Shown here: positions 1 through 5,538 of the stretch, piece after piece
Layout of the letters: every line of letters starts with the position of its first letter
Numbering within the stretch: position 1 is the stretch's first letter
Assembly (NCBI GenBank): GCA_002473085.1
Contig: DKTP01000015.1
Coordinates: 1-9,894, forward strand
Length of the DNA stretch: 9,894 bases
Direction: 5' to 3'
From: Anaerolineales bacterium UBA7227
GTDB taxonomy: Bacteria > Chloroflexota > Anaerolineae > Anaerolineales > Villigracilaceae
Program-made: the position numbers and the translations under genes
The notes under the pieces: model-generated
Told to the model about the DNA's origin: nothing
The model's input: the letters and a program-made list of their open reading frames with translations, nothing else
Databases searched by the model: none

Positions 1-18
1 TTGGTAATTGGAGATTGG
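1..18. repeat. Heptameric tandem repeat inside aroA (TAATTGG type)
   Basis: The plus strand reads TTGG, then TAATTGG (5-11), then AGATTGG (12-18), a 7-bp period that runs off the left edge. On the aroA strand the unit is CCAATTA/CCAATCT, encoding residues around 248-253 (QSPIT). Copy number cannot be judged because the tract is cut by the window. Only two and a half units are visible, so chance is possible; two other heptamer tracts nearby make a real repeat more likely. Confidence 0.45.
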
Positions 19-761
19 CGCCGCGGGGGCGCTTCGCGATAGTTGGCGGTTGGGACGGAGAAGGAGCGGCAGCCGTCGCGTTGGACGCGGATGCCAAAGT
101 CTTGCATGATGGAAAGGGTCATGTCCACGTAGGGCTTGGAGTTGAGTTCGGTGGTCAGGACGATCTCGACGGGCGTTCGAGCGTACGGCGCGACCATGAG
201 CAGGGCGGAGAGGAATTGACTCGATATGTCGCCTGCAATTTCAGTCTTTCCGCCGCGCAGGCCGTTGGCGATGATCTTCACGGGAGGACAGATGGAAGGG
301 CGAAAGATGAAAGAGGAAAGAGGCGCAGTTAAAGGTTCAATGACCGCTCCGAGTTGAGTTAACGAGTCCACCAGGTCGCCGATGGGACGTTCGCGCATCC
401 GCGCGTCGCCATCGAGGATGTATTCGCCGTGACCGAGGGTGAGAAGCGCGGAGAGAAACCTGGCTGCGGTGCCTGCGTTGCCGACGAACAGTTCCGCTTT
501 GGGAGCGGGGATTTTTCCGCCCCCGCCGACGACGGTCATCTCGCGATTTGCTTCGTCGAGGCGGACGTCGAAGCCGAGGGTTTGCAGGGCTTGGGCAAAG
601 TAACGCGAGTCGTCGGAGAATAACGCGTTGGCCAGGCGCGTGGTCCCGTCCGCGAGCGCGGCGACGAGCAGGGCGCGGTTGGTCAGCGATTTGGAGCCGG
701 GCACGCGGACGGAGGCGTCGAGGGGATGGCGGATGGGCGTCAGGCGGAGGGAGGAGGACAT
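1..761 (-). CDS. aroA: EPSP synthase (3-phosphoshikimate 1-carboxyvinyltransferase), C-terminus cut by window edge
   Basis: The frame starts at ATG 761 and stays open for 253 codons to the left edge; the family is about 430 aa, so roughly the C-terminal 40% is missing. AroA transfers the enolpyruvyl group of PEP to shikimate-3-phosphate in the cytoplasm. Visible signatures are PGSKSLTNRAL (residues 21-31, substrate-binding loop), VGNAGTAARFL (93-103, PEP/glyphosate loop with its glycine kept), DGDARMRERPI (117-127), GDISSQFLSALL (178-189) and SKPYVDMT (208-215). It is the last visible gene of the aroH-aroF-tyrA-aroA unit, 12 bp after tyrA. No Shine-Dalgarno site precedes the ATG: the upstream bases are a heptamer repeat, so translation is probably coupled to tyrA. 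Residues about 147-156 are encoded by another heptamer tract, and this stretch looks several residues longer than usual for the family. Identification is secure; the extra length is my judgement without an alignment. Confidence 0.95.
   Translation of the reverse strand, partial: MSSSLRLTPIRHPLDASVRVPGSKSLTNRALLVAALADGTTRLANALFSDDSRYFAQALQTLGFDVRLDEANREMTVVGGGGKIPAPKAELFVGNAGTAARFLSALLTLGHGEYILDGDARMRERPIGDLVDSLTQLGAVIEPLTAPLSSFIFRPSICPPVKIIANGLRGGKTEIAGDISSQFLSALLMVAPYARTPVEIVLTTELNSKPYVDMTLSIMQDFGIRVQRDGCRSFSVPTANYREAPPRRQSPIT
295..322. repeat. Degenerate heptameric tandem repeat within aroA coding sequence
   Basis: On the plus strand two exact copies of GAAAGAG (309-315 and 316-322) are preceded by GAAAGAT (302-308) and the more diverged GAAGGGC (295-301). 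In aroA this encodes residues about 147-156 (PLSSFIFRPS), between the segment ending QLGAVIEPL and the conserved PPVKIIANGLRGG. Three 7-bp units make 21 bp, so expansion by threes keeps the frame. The periodicity is visible directly; the idea that it is an in-frame expansion is inference. Confidence 0.6.
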
Positions 762-764
762 ACT

Positions 765-786
765 AGTTAGTTATCAGTTATCAGTG
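765..786. repeat. Heptameric tandem repeat at the tyrA-aroA junction
   Basis: Two exact copies of AGTTATC (769-775 and 776-782) are flanked by partial copies AGTT (765-768) and AGTG (783-786). On the transcribed minus strand the unit is GATAACT. It supplies the last codons and the TGA stop of tyrA, and fills the spacer where an aroA ribosome binding site would be expected. Heptameric short tandem repeats of this kind are known in cyanobacteria; that they are common in this lineage is only suspected. Confidence 0.6.
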
Positions 787-1637
787 GCAGTGAGGACTTG
801 AAGGGAGGAGCGGGATTGGTTCAGGAGGGATTCGAGTTTGGGAAAATCTTCGGAGGCAAGCGCCGATTCGATTTCAGCCAGTTGGGTTTGGAATTTGCGC
901 AAAGCCTCGAGCGTATTTTGGCGGTTGGTCTGCAAGACGCCCAGCATCATCGAGGAGTGGGTCTCCGCCAGCCTGGCTGTGGATCTGAAACCGGGTCCGA
1001 CGAATGGAGCCGCGTCCTGCGGAACGGACAACGTGAGCGCGGAGGAAAGCAGGAAGGGCAAATGACTGGTCACCGCGAGGAGGCGGTCGTGTTCGTCCGC
1101 ATCGAGGATCTCCGCGTGCGCGTCCAACGCTTCGACGACCTGGCGCGCGGCGGATAAAGCGCGCGGCGAGGCGCTCGGCAGCGGCGTCAGCAGGAAAGGC
1201 GCGCCGCGATATAGATTTGCTTCGGCGTTGACCAGCGAGAGTTTCTCCCGGCCGCAGAGGGGATGTCCGCCGATGGGATCGAATCGCTCGGGCAGGCGCG
1301 ACATGGCGTTGACGATGTCCTTTTTCGTCGAGCCGAGGTCCATGACGATGCAGGGATTGGGCATGAGCGCGGGCAGGTCTTCGAGCAGGGATAAAATCGC
1401 GGGGACCGGCGCGGCCAGGATGACGAGGTCCGCGTGAGGCAGCAGGTTGGCGGGAAGGCTGTCGGCGCGGTCAACGACGCGGGAGGAGAGAGCCAGTTCG
1501 AGCGCGGCGGGCTGCGGGTCAATTCCGAACAGCGCGGCGCATTTGCCGCGCAGTCCCAGCGCGAGCGAGCCGCCCATCAAGCCCAATCCGACGACGGCGA
1601 TCCGGGCTTCGGAGAGTTTAAAGTCAGGCGTGGACAT
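774..1637 (-). CDS. tyrA: Prephenate dehydrogenase
   Basis: Oxidatively decarboxylates prephenate (or arogenate; substrate not resolved here) with NAD(P)+ on the way to tyrosine. The 287-aa protein opens with a Rossmann fold carrying GLGLMGGS (17-24), followed by LVILAAPVP (71-79) and D100-L-G-S. The PDH motif GGHPLCG with H125 and the helical-domain SHLPF motif with H192 follow. There is no C-terminal ACT domain, so direct feedback control by Tyr through that domain is not expected; leader attenuation and the DAHP synthase regulatory domain could supply control instead. The ATG at 1637 overlaps the end of the DAHP synthase gene by 14 bp, which implies translational coupling; only a weak GTGAAG precedes it. 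The last codons (ATDN) and the stop are formed by a heptamer repeat, suggesting the native C-terminus was altered. Confidence 0.95.
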   Translation of the reverse strand: MSTPDFKLSEARIAVVGLGLMGGSLALGLRGKCAALFGIDPQPAALELALSSRVVDRADSLPANLLPHADLVILAAPVPAILSLLEDLPALMPNPCIVMDLGSTKKDIVNAMSRLPERFDPIGGHPLCGREKLSLVNAEANLYRGAPFLLTPLPSASPRALSAARQVVEALDAHAEILDADEHDRLLAVTSHLPFLLSSALTLSVPQDAAPFVGPGFRSTARLAETHSSMMLGVLQTNRQNTLEALRKFQTQLAEIESALASEDFPKLESLLNQSRSSLQVLTATDN

Positions 1638-2661
1638 GCTTCACGGGAGCCAGCCTGCGTCCCACCGCCTCGGCGACGGCGCGCGCCTGGTTCACCATTT
1701 TCGCGAAGGCTTCGGGCGTCAGCGATTGCCGTCCATCGGAGATGGCGTTGGCGGGATCGTGATGCACCTCGACGATGATGCCGTCCGCGCCCGCGGCGAT
1801 GGCGGCGCGGGCGACAGAGGCGACGTAGTCCGCTTCGCCTGTGGAATGAGACGGGTCGAGGATGACGGGCAGGTGAGTCAATTTTTTCAGAACGGGAATG
1901 GCGTTGATGTCGGTGGTGTTGCGCGTGGCGGTTTCGAACGTGCGGATGCCGCGCTCGCACAGGATGACGCGGTCGTTGCCGCCGCTCAAAATATACTCGC
2001 TCGCCATGAGCATTTCTTCGATGGTGGCAGAGAGGCCGCGCTTGAACAGCACGGGCGTCTGCGTCTCGCCGACGGCGCGCAGCAGGTTGAAGTTTTGCAT
2101 GTTGCGCGCTCCGATCTGGAACACGTCCACGTATTTTTCCATCAGCGCGACTTGCGAGACAGCCATGACTTCAGCCACGATGGGCATGCCCGTCAGCGCG
2201 CGGGCTTCCGCCAGGTATTCGAGACCTTCTTCGCCCAGTCCCTGGAAGGAATACGGCGAGGTGCGCGGCTTGAAGACTCCGCCGCGCAGCGCGTGCGCGC
2301 CCGCCTCGCGGACGGCCTGCGCGATCTCGAGGATTTGCGTCCGCGATTCAACCGAGCAGGGACCCGCGATCACGACGATCTCCTCCCCGCCGATGGTGAA
2401 TCCGTCCAACGGGAAGACCGAATCCTGTTCGTGGAATTGGCGCGAGGCGAGTTTGTAGGGTTTGGAAATGCGCTGCACTTCCAGCACGCCGGGGAGGGCT
2501 TCGAAGATTTCCTTCGCCACGTAATGTCCATCCCCGACCGCGCCGATGATGGCCTGTTCCACGCCAAAGATCGGGTGGGCGATGAGTTGATTTTTTTCCA
2601 CCGCGGAAATGACGGCTTCGATCTGTTCCTTCGGGGCGCCGGGACGCATGACGATCATCAT
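1624..2661 (-). CDS. aroF: 3-deoxy-7-phosphoheptulonate (DAHP) synthase, type I-beta with ferredoxin-like regulatory domain
   Basis: Condenses PEP and erythrose-4-phosphate, the first step of the shikimate pathway. The 345-aa protein matches the Thermotoga maritima architecture: an N-terminal ferredoxin-like domain (about 1-65, start MMIVMRPGA) and then a TIM barrel. The barrel shows AGPCS (99-103), [17 protein letters not shown] (125-141), IGARN (183-187), FKRG (206-209), [14 protein letters not shown] (236-249) and DPSH (269-272). Expected metal ligands are C102, H272, E298 and D309, the same numbering I recall for the Thermotoga enzyme. That N-terminal domain confers Tyr/Phe feedback inhibition in T. 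maritima; the same is inferred here. The start is the first of two adjacent ATGs, 7 nt after AGGAG. It lies 35 bp after the chorismate mutase stop and overlaps tyrA by 14 bp. The symbol aroF is used loosely for this subfamily. Confidence 0.96.
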   Translation of the reverse strand: MMIVMRPGAPKEQIEAVISAVEKNQLIAHPIFGVEQAIIGAVGDGHYVAKEIFEALPGVLEVQRISKPYKLASRQFHEQDSVFPLDGFTIGGEEIVVIAGPCSVESRTQILEIAQAVREAGAHALRGGVFKPRTSPYSFQGLGEEGLEYLAEARALTGMPIVAEVMAVSQVALMEKYVDVFQIGARNMQNFNLLRAVGETQTPVLFKRGLSATIEEMLMASEYILSGGNDRVILCERGIRTFETATRNTTDINAIPVLKKLTHLPVILDPSHSTGEADYVASVARAAIAAGADGIIVEVHHDPANAISDGRQSLTPEAFAKMVNQARAVAEAVGRRLAPVKHVHA

Positions 2662-2696
2662 GAAATATCTCCTGAAAATTGGTTTATCGCGCAGAC

Positions 2697-3077
2697 TTAA
2701 GTCCGCGCCGGTGAATGTTCCAGATCGGGACGCAACTGGACCGCGTCGCGCAGATAGACGTGCTGGATCTCGTCCTGCCGTTTTTCAGTGTTCCAATGGA
2801 TCAGGACGCGGATGCACAGCGGCAAGCCGTCCGCGACGGGGATCTCGCGCGCGCACATCATCGGGACGAGGTCCCAGCCCAATTGGCGCGCGGCACGCGC
2901 GGGGTAGGCTGAAGCGATGTCGCCCGTGACGGTGAACAGCGCCGAGGCGATGTCGTCCGTCTCGAGGCCGGGATTCGACGCGAGGATGGCGAGGAGCAAT
3001 TCCCGCGTGGCGGAAAGGACGCGCTCCTTGTCGTCCGCCTCGATGGTGGTGGCGCCGCGAACGCCGCGTTGATGCAT
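2697..3077 (-). CDS. aroH: Chorismate mutase, AroH class
   Basis: Rearranges chorismate to prephenate, committing flux to Phe and Tyr rather than Trp. The 126-aa protein is the trimeric pseudo-alpha/beta-barrel AroH type and is co-linear with the Bacillus subtilis enzyme (127 aa). R7 (in RGVRGATT), R63, C75 and E78 (in MMCAREIPV), R90 (in CIRVLIH), Y108 (HVYL) and R116 (QLRPDLE) all fall at the positions known for its active site. The start at 3077 is chosen because AAGGAG (3084-3089) lies 6 nt upstream and the protein begins exactly as the family does; open frame further upstream runs back through the terminator and is not coding. It is the first structural gene downstream of the Phe/Tyr leader and terminator, so it is the immediate target of the proposed attenuation. 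Confidence 0.96.
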   Translation of the reverse strand: MHQRGVRGATTIEADDKERVLSATRELLLAILASNPGLETDDIASALFTVTGDIASAYPARAARQLGWDLVPMMCAREIPVADGLPLCIRVLIHWNTEKRQDEIQHVYLRDAVQLRPDLEHSPART

Positions 3078-3099
3078 GGGTTTCTCCTTGTGCAGGTAT

Positions 3100-3134
3100 A
3101 AAAAAAGAGCGAGACCGCATGGTCTCGCTCTTTT
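3100..3134 (-). terminator. Intrinsic terminator of the Phe/Tyr attenuator
   Basis: Read on the minus strand, AAAAGAGCGAGACC (3134-3121) and GGTCTCGCTCTTTT (3116-3103) form a perfect 14-bp stem closing a 4-nt ATGC loop. A run of seven T spans 3106-3100, four of them in the stem. This is a textbook Rho-independent terminator. It lies 25 nt after the leader-peptide stop and 10 nt before the aroH Shine-Dalgarno site, so it terminates the leader transcript and not a structural gene. The plus-strand complement also has a T-rich 3' end, but no plus-strand gene is here. Confidence 0.93.
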
Positions 3135-3172
3135 CGTGAACGGAAGTAGTTCTGCCCGCTTAAGCGCAACCA
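3121..3172 (-). promoter_or_regulatory. Candidate antiterminator helix of the attenuator
   Basis: In the leader RNA, the segment GGUUGCGCUU (3171-3162; leader codons 23-25 and the first base of the stop) can pair with GAGCGAGACC (3130-3121), the 5' arm of the terminator. The pairs are G-C, G-C, U-A, U.G, one G/A mismatch, then C-G, G-C, C-G, U-A, U.G; one further U-A pair (3172 with 3120) is possible. The two helices are mutually exclusive. A ribosome stalled on the Phe/Tyr codons leaves 3171-3162 free, favouring antitermination. A ribosome that reaches the stop at 3162-3160 covers it, favouring termination. The pairing was found by eye; energies were not computed. Confidence 0.65.
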
Positions 3173-3237
3173 ACGGCGTCCAAAGTTTGGGAGCCGTAAA
3201 AGTAGTACGCAAAATAGAAGCGGGAGATGGTGGACAT
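3160..3237 (-). CDS. Phe/Tyr-rich leader peptide of the aroH-aroF-tyrA-aroA operon
   Basis: A 25-codon ORF begins MSTISRFYFAYYFYG and ends GCA before TAA. Seven of codons 7-14 (3219-3196) are aromatic: three Phe (TTC, TTT, TTT) and four Tyr (TAT and three TAC), with one Ala between. There is no Trp codon. This is the hallmark of ribosome-mediated attenuation, as in the E. coli pheA and pheST leaders, here mixed for both end products of the operon's branch. A strong promoter precedes it and an intrinsic terminator follows 25 nt after its stop. No Shine-Dalgarno site precedes the ATG: only 8 nt separate the -10 hexamer from it, so the predicted mRNA starts at or within 1-2 nt of the AUG and translation is probably leaderless. 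The peptide itself likely has no function beyond being translated. I know of no described homologue. Confidence 0.88.
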   Translation of the reverse strand: MSTISRFYFAYYFYGSQTLDAVGCA

Positions 3238-3245
3238 TGAGCGGT

Positions 3246-3274
3246 ATTCTACGCACGAGGCGCGCAGGTGTCAA
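3246..3274 (-). promoter_or_regulatory. Promoter of the attenuated aroH operon
   Basis: On the minus strand a perfect TTGACA (3274-3269) is followed by a 17-bp spacer and TAGAAT (3251-3246, 5 of 6 to consensus). The predicted start is at about 3239-3237, on or next to the leader ATG (3237-3235). The -35 box begins 18 nt after the pheA stop, so the promoter sits entirely in the intergenic gap. No operator-like palindrome is evident around it, consistent with control by attenuation. Confidence 0.88.
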
Positions 3275-3292
3275 GGGCGAATTTGAAATTGT

Positions 3293-4105
3293 TCATGGCT
3301 GGAAGCGAGGGTACGAACCCAGGACGCGCAGGAACGGCGCGAGCGCGCGCAAACACTCGAGGACTTCCCCGGCACGCGGCTCGTTCGCGGCGCGCTCGAA
3401 ATCACAGTAGAAAAGATAGTCCCACGGCTTGCCCTGCAAGGGACGCGATTCGATCTTGGTCAGGTTGATCTGCGCCTCGGCGAAAAGATTCAACGCGGCA
3501 GCCAGCGCGCCCGGGACGTTATTCAACGTGAACACAATGGAGGTCTTCGCTTCGCCCTGCGGAACGGCAGGCTCGCGTTGAATGGCGAGGAAGCGCGTGT
3601 AATTTTCGGGGTTGTCCTCGATGCCTTCCTCGAGAATCTCCATCCCGTAAATTTCCGCCGCGCGGCGGGAGGCGATCGCGGCGGCGTCCAGCGCGCCCGA
3701 TTCTTTCAAAGCCTTGACGCTTCCGGCGGTGTCGAATCCGTTTTCGGGTTCGATCCCGTTCCGGCGCAAATAACCGGCGCATTGTCCCAGCGCCTGCGGA
3801 TGACTGATGGCTTTTCGGATGAGCGGCTTTTCCGCGCCGGGGTTGGCGATCAGGCAATGACGCACGCGCAGCACATATTCGCCGACAATGAACAGGTCAT
3901 TCTGCATCAGCAGGTCGTAGTTCTGGTGGATGCTGCCCGCCAGCGAATTTTCAACGGGGATAATCCCCGCGTCGCATTTTCGAGAATTGACCGCGTCGAA
4001 GACCGCGTCGAACGATCCGCACGGGACGGGGTCCGCGCCTCCGTAATGGTTCAGCGCGGCCTGCTCCGAGAACGCGCCCGCCTCGCCCTGAAAAGCGACT
4101 CTCAT
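3293..4105 (-). CDS. pheA: Prephenate dehydratase with C-terminal ACT domain
   Basis: Converts prephenate to phenylpyruvate, the last pathway-specific step before transamination to Phe. The 270-aa monofunctional enzyme has a type II periplasmic-binding-like catalytic region with MRVAFQGEAGAFSE at the start, IPVENSLAGSI (49-59) and the catalytic TRF motif (T170-R171-F172, in DNPENYTRF). The ACT domain (about 188-265) keeps VPGAL (197-201) and ESRP (219-222), the Phe-binding signature, so allosteric inhibition by Phe is expected. The start at 4105 overlaps the aminotransferase stop as ATGA and is preceded by AAGGA at good distance; the open frame extends 62 codons upstream but only repeats the aminotransferase region in another frame. 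No terminator is seen between its stop and the downstream promoter, so some transcripts could read into the attenuator. Confidence 0.96.
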   Translation of the reverse strand: MRVAFQGEAGAFSEQAALNHYGGADPVPCGSFDAVFDAVNSRKCDAGIIPVENSLAGSIHQNYDLLMQNDLFIVGEYVLRVRHCLIANPGAEKPLIRKAISHPQALGQCAGYLRRNGIEPENGFDTAGSVKALKESGALDAAAIASRRAAEIYGMEILEEGIEDNPENYTRFLAIQREPAVPQGEAKTSIVFTLNNVPGALAAALNLFAEAQINLTKIESRPLQGKPWDYLFYCDFERAANEPRAGEVLECLRALAPFLRVLGSYPRFQP

Positions 4106-5319
4106 AATCCGCCATCCTTCGCGGACGGCGCGACGGGTTGCGCCTCCGCCCATTCGATAATCTTCCGAAAACCCGCTTCGACGTCCTCCTCCGAAGCGGC
4201 GATGGTCATGCGGATGAATCCCTCGCCACATTCGCCAAACGCCGAGCCGGGGACCAGTCCCACGCCCGCTTCCTCGAGCAGGCGTTCGCACATCTCGACG
4301 GACGACATCCCCAGGGCGCGCAAGTCGAGGAAGAAATAGAACGCGCCCTGCGGAGGGACGACGCGCACGCGGCCGCTTTCCAGTTCACGCGCCAACCGCA
4401 GGACAAGCGCGCGCCTTCGCGCGTAGGCGGCGCGCATCCCCGCCGTGACGGCCTGCATCGCCGGGTCGGTCAACGCGAACGCCGCGGCTTTCTGGACGAA
4501 CGGCGCGACGCAGGTGATGGAGTTTTGTCCCGCCTTCAGCGCGTTCTCGATCACGCGCGCGGGCGCGGCGAGGAATCCCACGCGCCAGCCGGTCATCGCG
4601 TAAGATTTGGACAGGCTGTTGACGACCAGCGTCCGTTCCTTCGCTCCGTCGAACGCGGCGGCGCTGACGGGCGGCTCGCCGTAATACAGGCTTCCGTACA
4701 CCTCGTCGCTGACGATCCACAGGTCGTGCGCGCCCGCGAAGGCGTGGACTTGCTCCAGATATTCCCGCGAGGGATACGCGCCGGTCGGGTTGGACGGATA
4801 ATTCAGCACGATGGCGCGCGTGCGCGGCGTGAGCGCCTTCTCCCACGCGGCCAGCGCCGGGATGAATCCGTCTTCGGCGGGCGCGGGGACGCGGAGCGCG
4901 CGTCCGCGCAACATGACGACCATGTTGGAATGAGTCGCCCACGATGGGTCGGGGATGAGGGCTTCGTCGCCCGGCGAAAGGATGGATTGCATGGCCGCGT
5001 AATAGGCGTGGATGCCGCCGTGCGTCACGAGGATTTCGGAGGCTGGGTCGTAGTCCACGCGCTCGTCGCGGCGCAGTTTGAACGCGGCGGCTTCGCGCAA
5101 GTCGGGCAGTCCGCGCGAGGGCGCGTAGTGCGTCTGTCCGCTTTGCATGGCGCGCAGGGCCGCCTCCACGACGGCGGGCGGCGTGTCGAAGTCGGGATCG
5201 CCGACCTGCAAGGGGACGATCCCGCGCCCGTCGGCTTTAAGCGCCAGGATGCGGTCCGCCATCGCGACGGTGGCGGATTGGCGGATAAGTTCGAATTGCG
5301 GGTTTGTTTTCATTTTCAT
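4102..5319 (-). CDS. PLP-dependent class I aminotransferase (aspartate/aromatic type)
   Basis: A 405-aa fold type I aminotransferase of the AspC/AatA (I-gamma) group. Visible are VGDPDFDTPP (39-48), HYAPSRGLPDLREA (64-77), YPSNPTG with N177 (174-180), SDEVYGSLYY (204-213), the PLP-lysine motif SLSKSYAMTGWRVGF with K238 (235-249), and R370 in FIRMT for the substrate carboxylate. Its place before pheA, with a 4-bp overlap, suggests it transaminates phenylpyruvate, 4-hydroxyphenylpyruvate or prephenate; an aspartate-specific role cannot be excluded, so no symbol is given. ATGs at 5319 and 5313 are both plausible and neither has a good Shine-Dalgarno site (GGAG lies 17 nt before the first). The open frame extends to 5550, but that part crosses the divergent promoter region and is not coding. 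Confidence 0.92.
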   Translation of the reverse strand: MKMKTNPQFELIRQSATVAMADRILALKADGRGIVPLQVGDPDFDTPPAVVEAALRAMQSGQTHYAPSRGLPDLREAAAFKLRRDERVDYDPASEILVTHGGIHAYYAAMQSILSPGDEALIPDPSWATHSNMVVMLRGRALRVPAPAEDGFIPALAAWEKALTPRTRAIVLNYPSNPTGAYPSREYLEQVHAFAGAHDLWIVSDEVYGSLYYGEPPVSAAAFDGAKERTLVVNSLSKSYAMTGWRVGFLAAPARVIENALKAGQNSITCVAPFVQKAAAFALTDPAMQAVTAGMRAAYARRRALVLRLARELESGRVRVVPPQGAFYFFLDLRALGMSSVEMCERLLEEAGVGLVPGSAFGECGEGFIRMTIAASEEDVEAGFRKIIEWAEAQPVAPSAKDGGL

Positions 5320-5362
5320 CCAACGCGGCGGCGAATCTCCGGGGGTGTCGTAATGCGGTACG

Positions 5363-5371
5363 CGTATAACA
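5363..5371 (-). promoter_or_regulatory. Possible extended -10 for the aminotransferase-pheA unit
   Basis: The minus strand reads TGTTATACG, a TGn extended -10 with TATACG, about 44 nt before the first aminotransferase ATG. No convincing -35 hexamer lies 16-18 bp upstream. The region is AT-rich compared with its surroundings. Weak candidate. Confidence 0.3.
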
Positions 5372-5399
5372 CAGATTTTGAAAATTTCCCACGCCTCGC

Positions 5400-5429
5400 T
5401 TGTGCCTTTCCCAAAATTCATGCTATACT
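5400..5429 (+). promoter_or_regulatory. Promoter for the Rnk-like gene
   Basis: TTGTGC (5400-5405), an 18-bp spacer and TATACT (5424-5429), with TG at 5421-5422 forming an extended -10. The predicted start is near 5436, leaving a leader of about 100 nt before the ATG at 5539. In that leader, GGGCGCGG (5449-5456) and CCGCGCTC (5477-5484) can form an 8-bp stem with one G.U pair around a 20-nt loop, followed by only three T. The role of that hairpin is unknown. Confidence 0.6.
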
Positions 5430-5538
5430 CCTTGTATCTGAATTTGCTGGGCGCGGTTTCCGGGTTGGACTTGCAGCCGCGCTCTTTCCACACAGACCAA
5501 CCTTCAAAGCTCGACTGACAGATTAAGAGAAGGCGACC

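Noticed and set aside
1447..2700. Long plus-strand open frame (417 codons) opposite tyrA and DAHP synthase
   Set aside because: It has no family motifs and lies antisense to two well-supported enzymes. High-GC codon bias opens such frames.
3161..3170. Palindrome on the minus strand around the leader stop (CGCTTAAGCG)
   Set aside because: A 10-bp perfect palindrome has almost no loop and would not fold well in RNA. It may be incidental to the antiterminator segment, though an operator cannot be excluded.
3078..3212. Upstream extension of the aroH frame to an ATG at 3212
   Set aside because: It would translate the terminator hairpin and overlap the leader ORF in another frame; a good Shine-Dalgarno site sits 6 nt before ATG 3077.
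3100..3290. T-box or protein-bound riboswitch explanation for the aroH leader
   Set aside because: No T-box consensus or specifier-loop architecture was seen, and the leader is too short. The translated aromatic codon run explains the region better.
4138..5526. Plus-strand open frame of 462 codons opposite the aminotransferase
   Set aside because: Arg/Gly/His-rich composition typical of an antisense shadow; the minus strand has full PLP-enzyme motifs.
5320..5538. Extra gene or regulatory RNA in the aminotransferase-rnk intergenic region
   Set aside because: Only promoter-like elements and one weak hairpin are visible; the open frame crossing it has no coding character.
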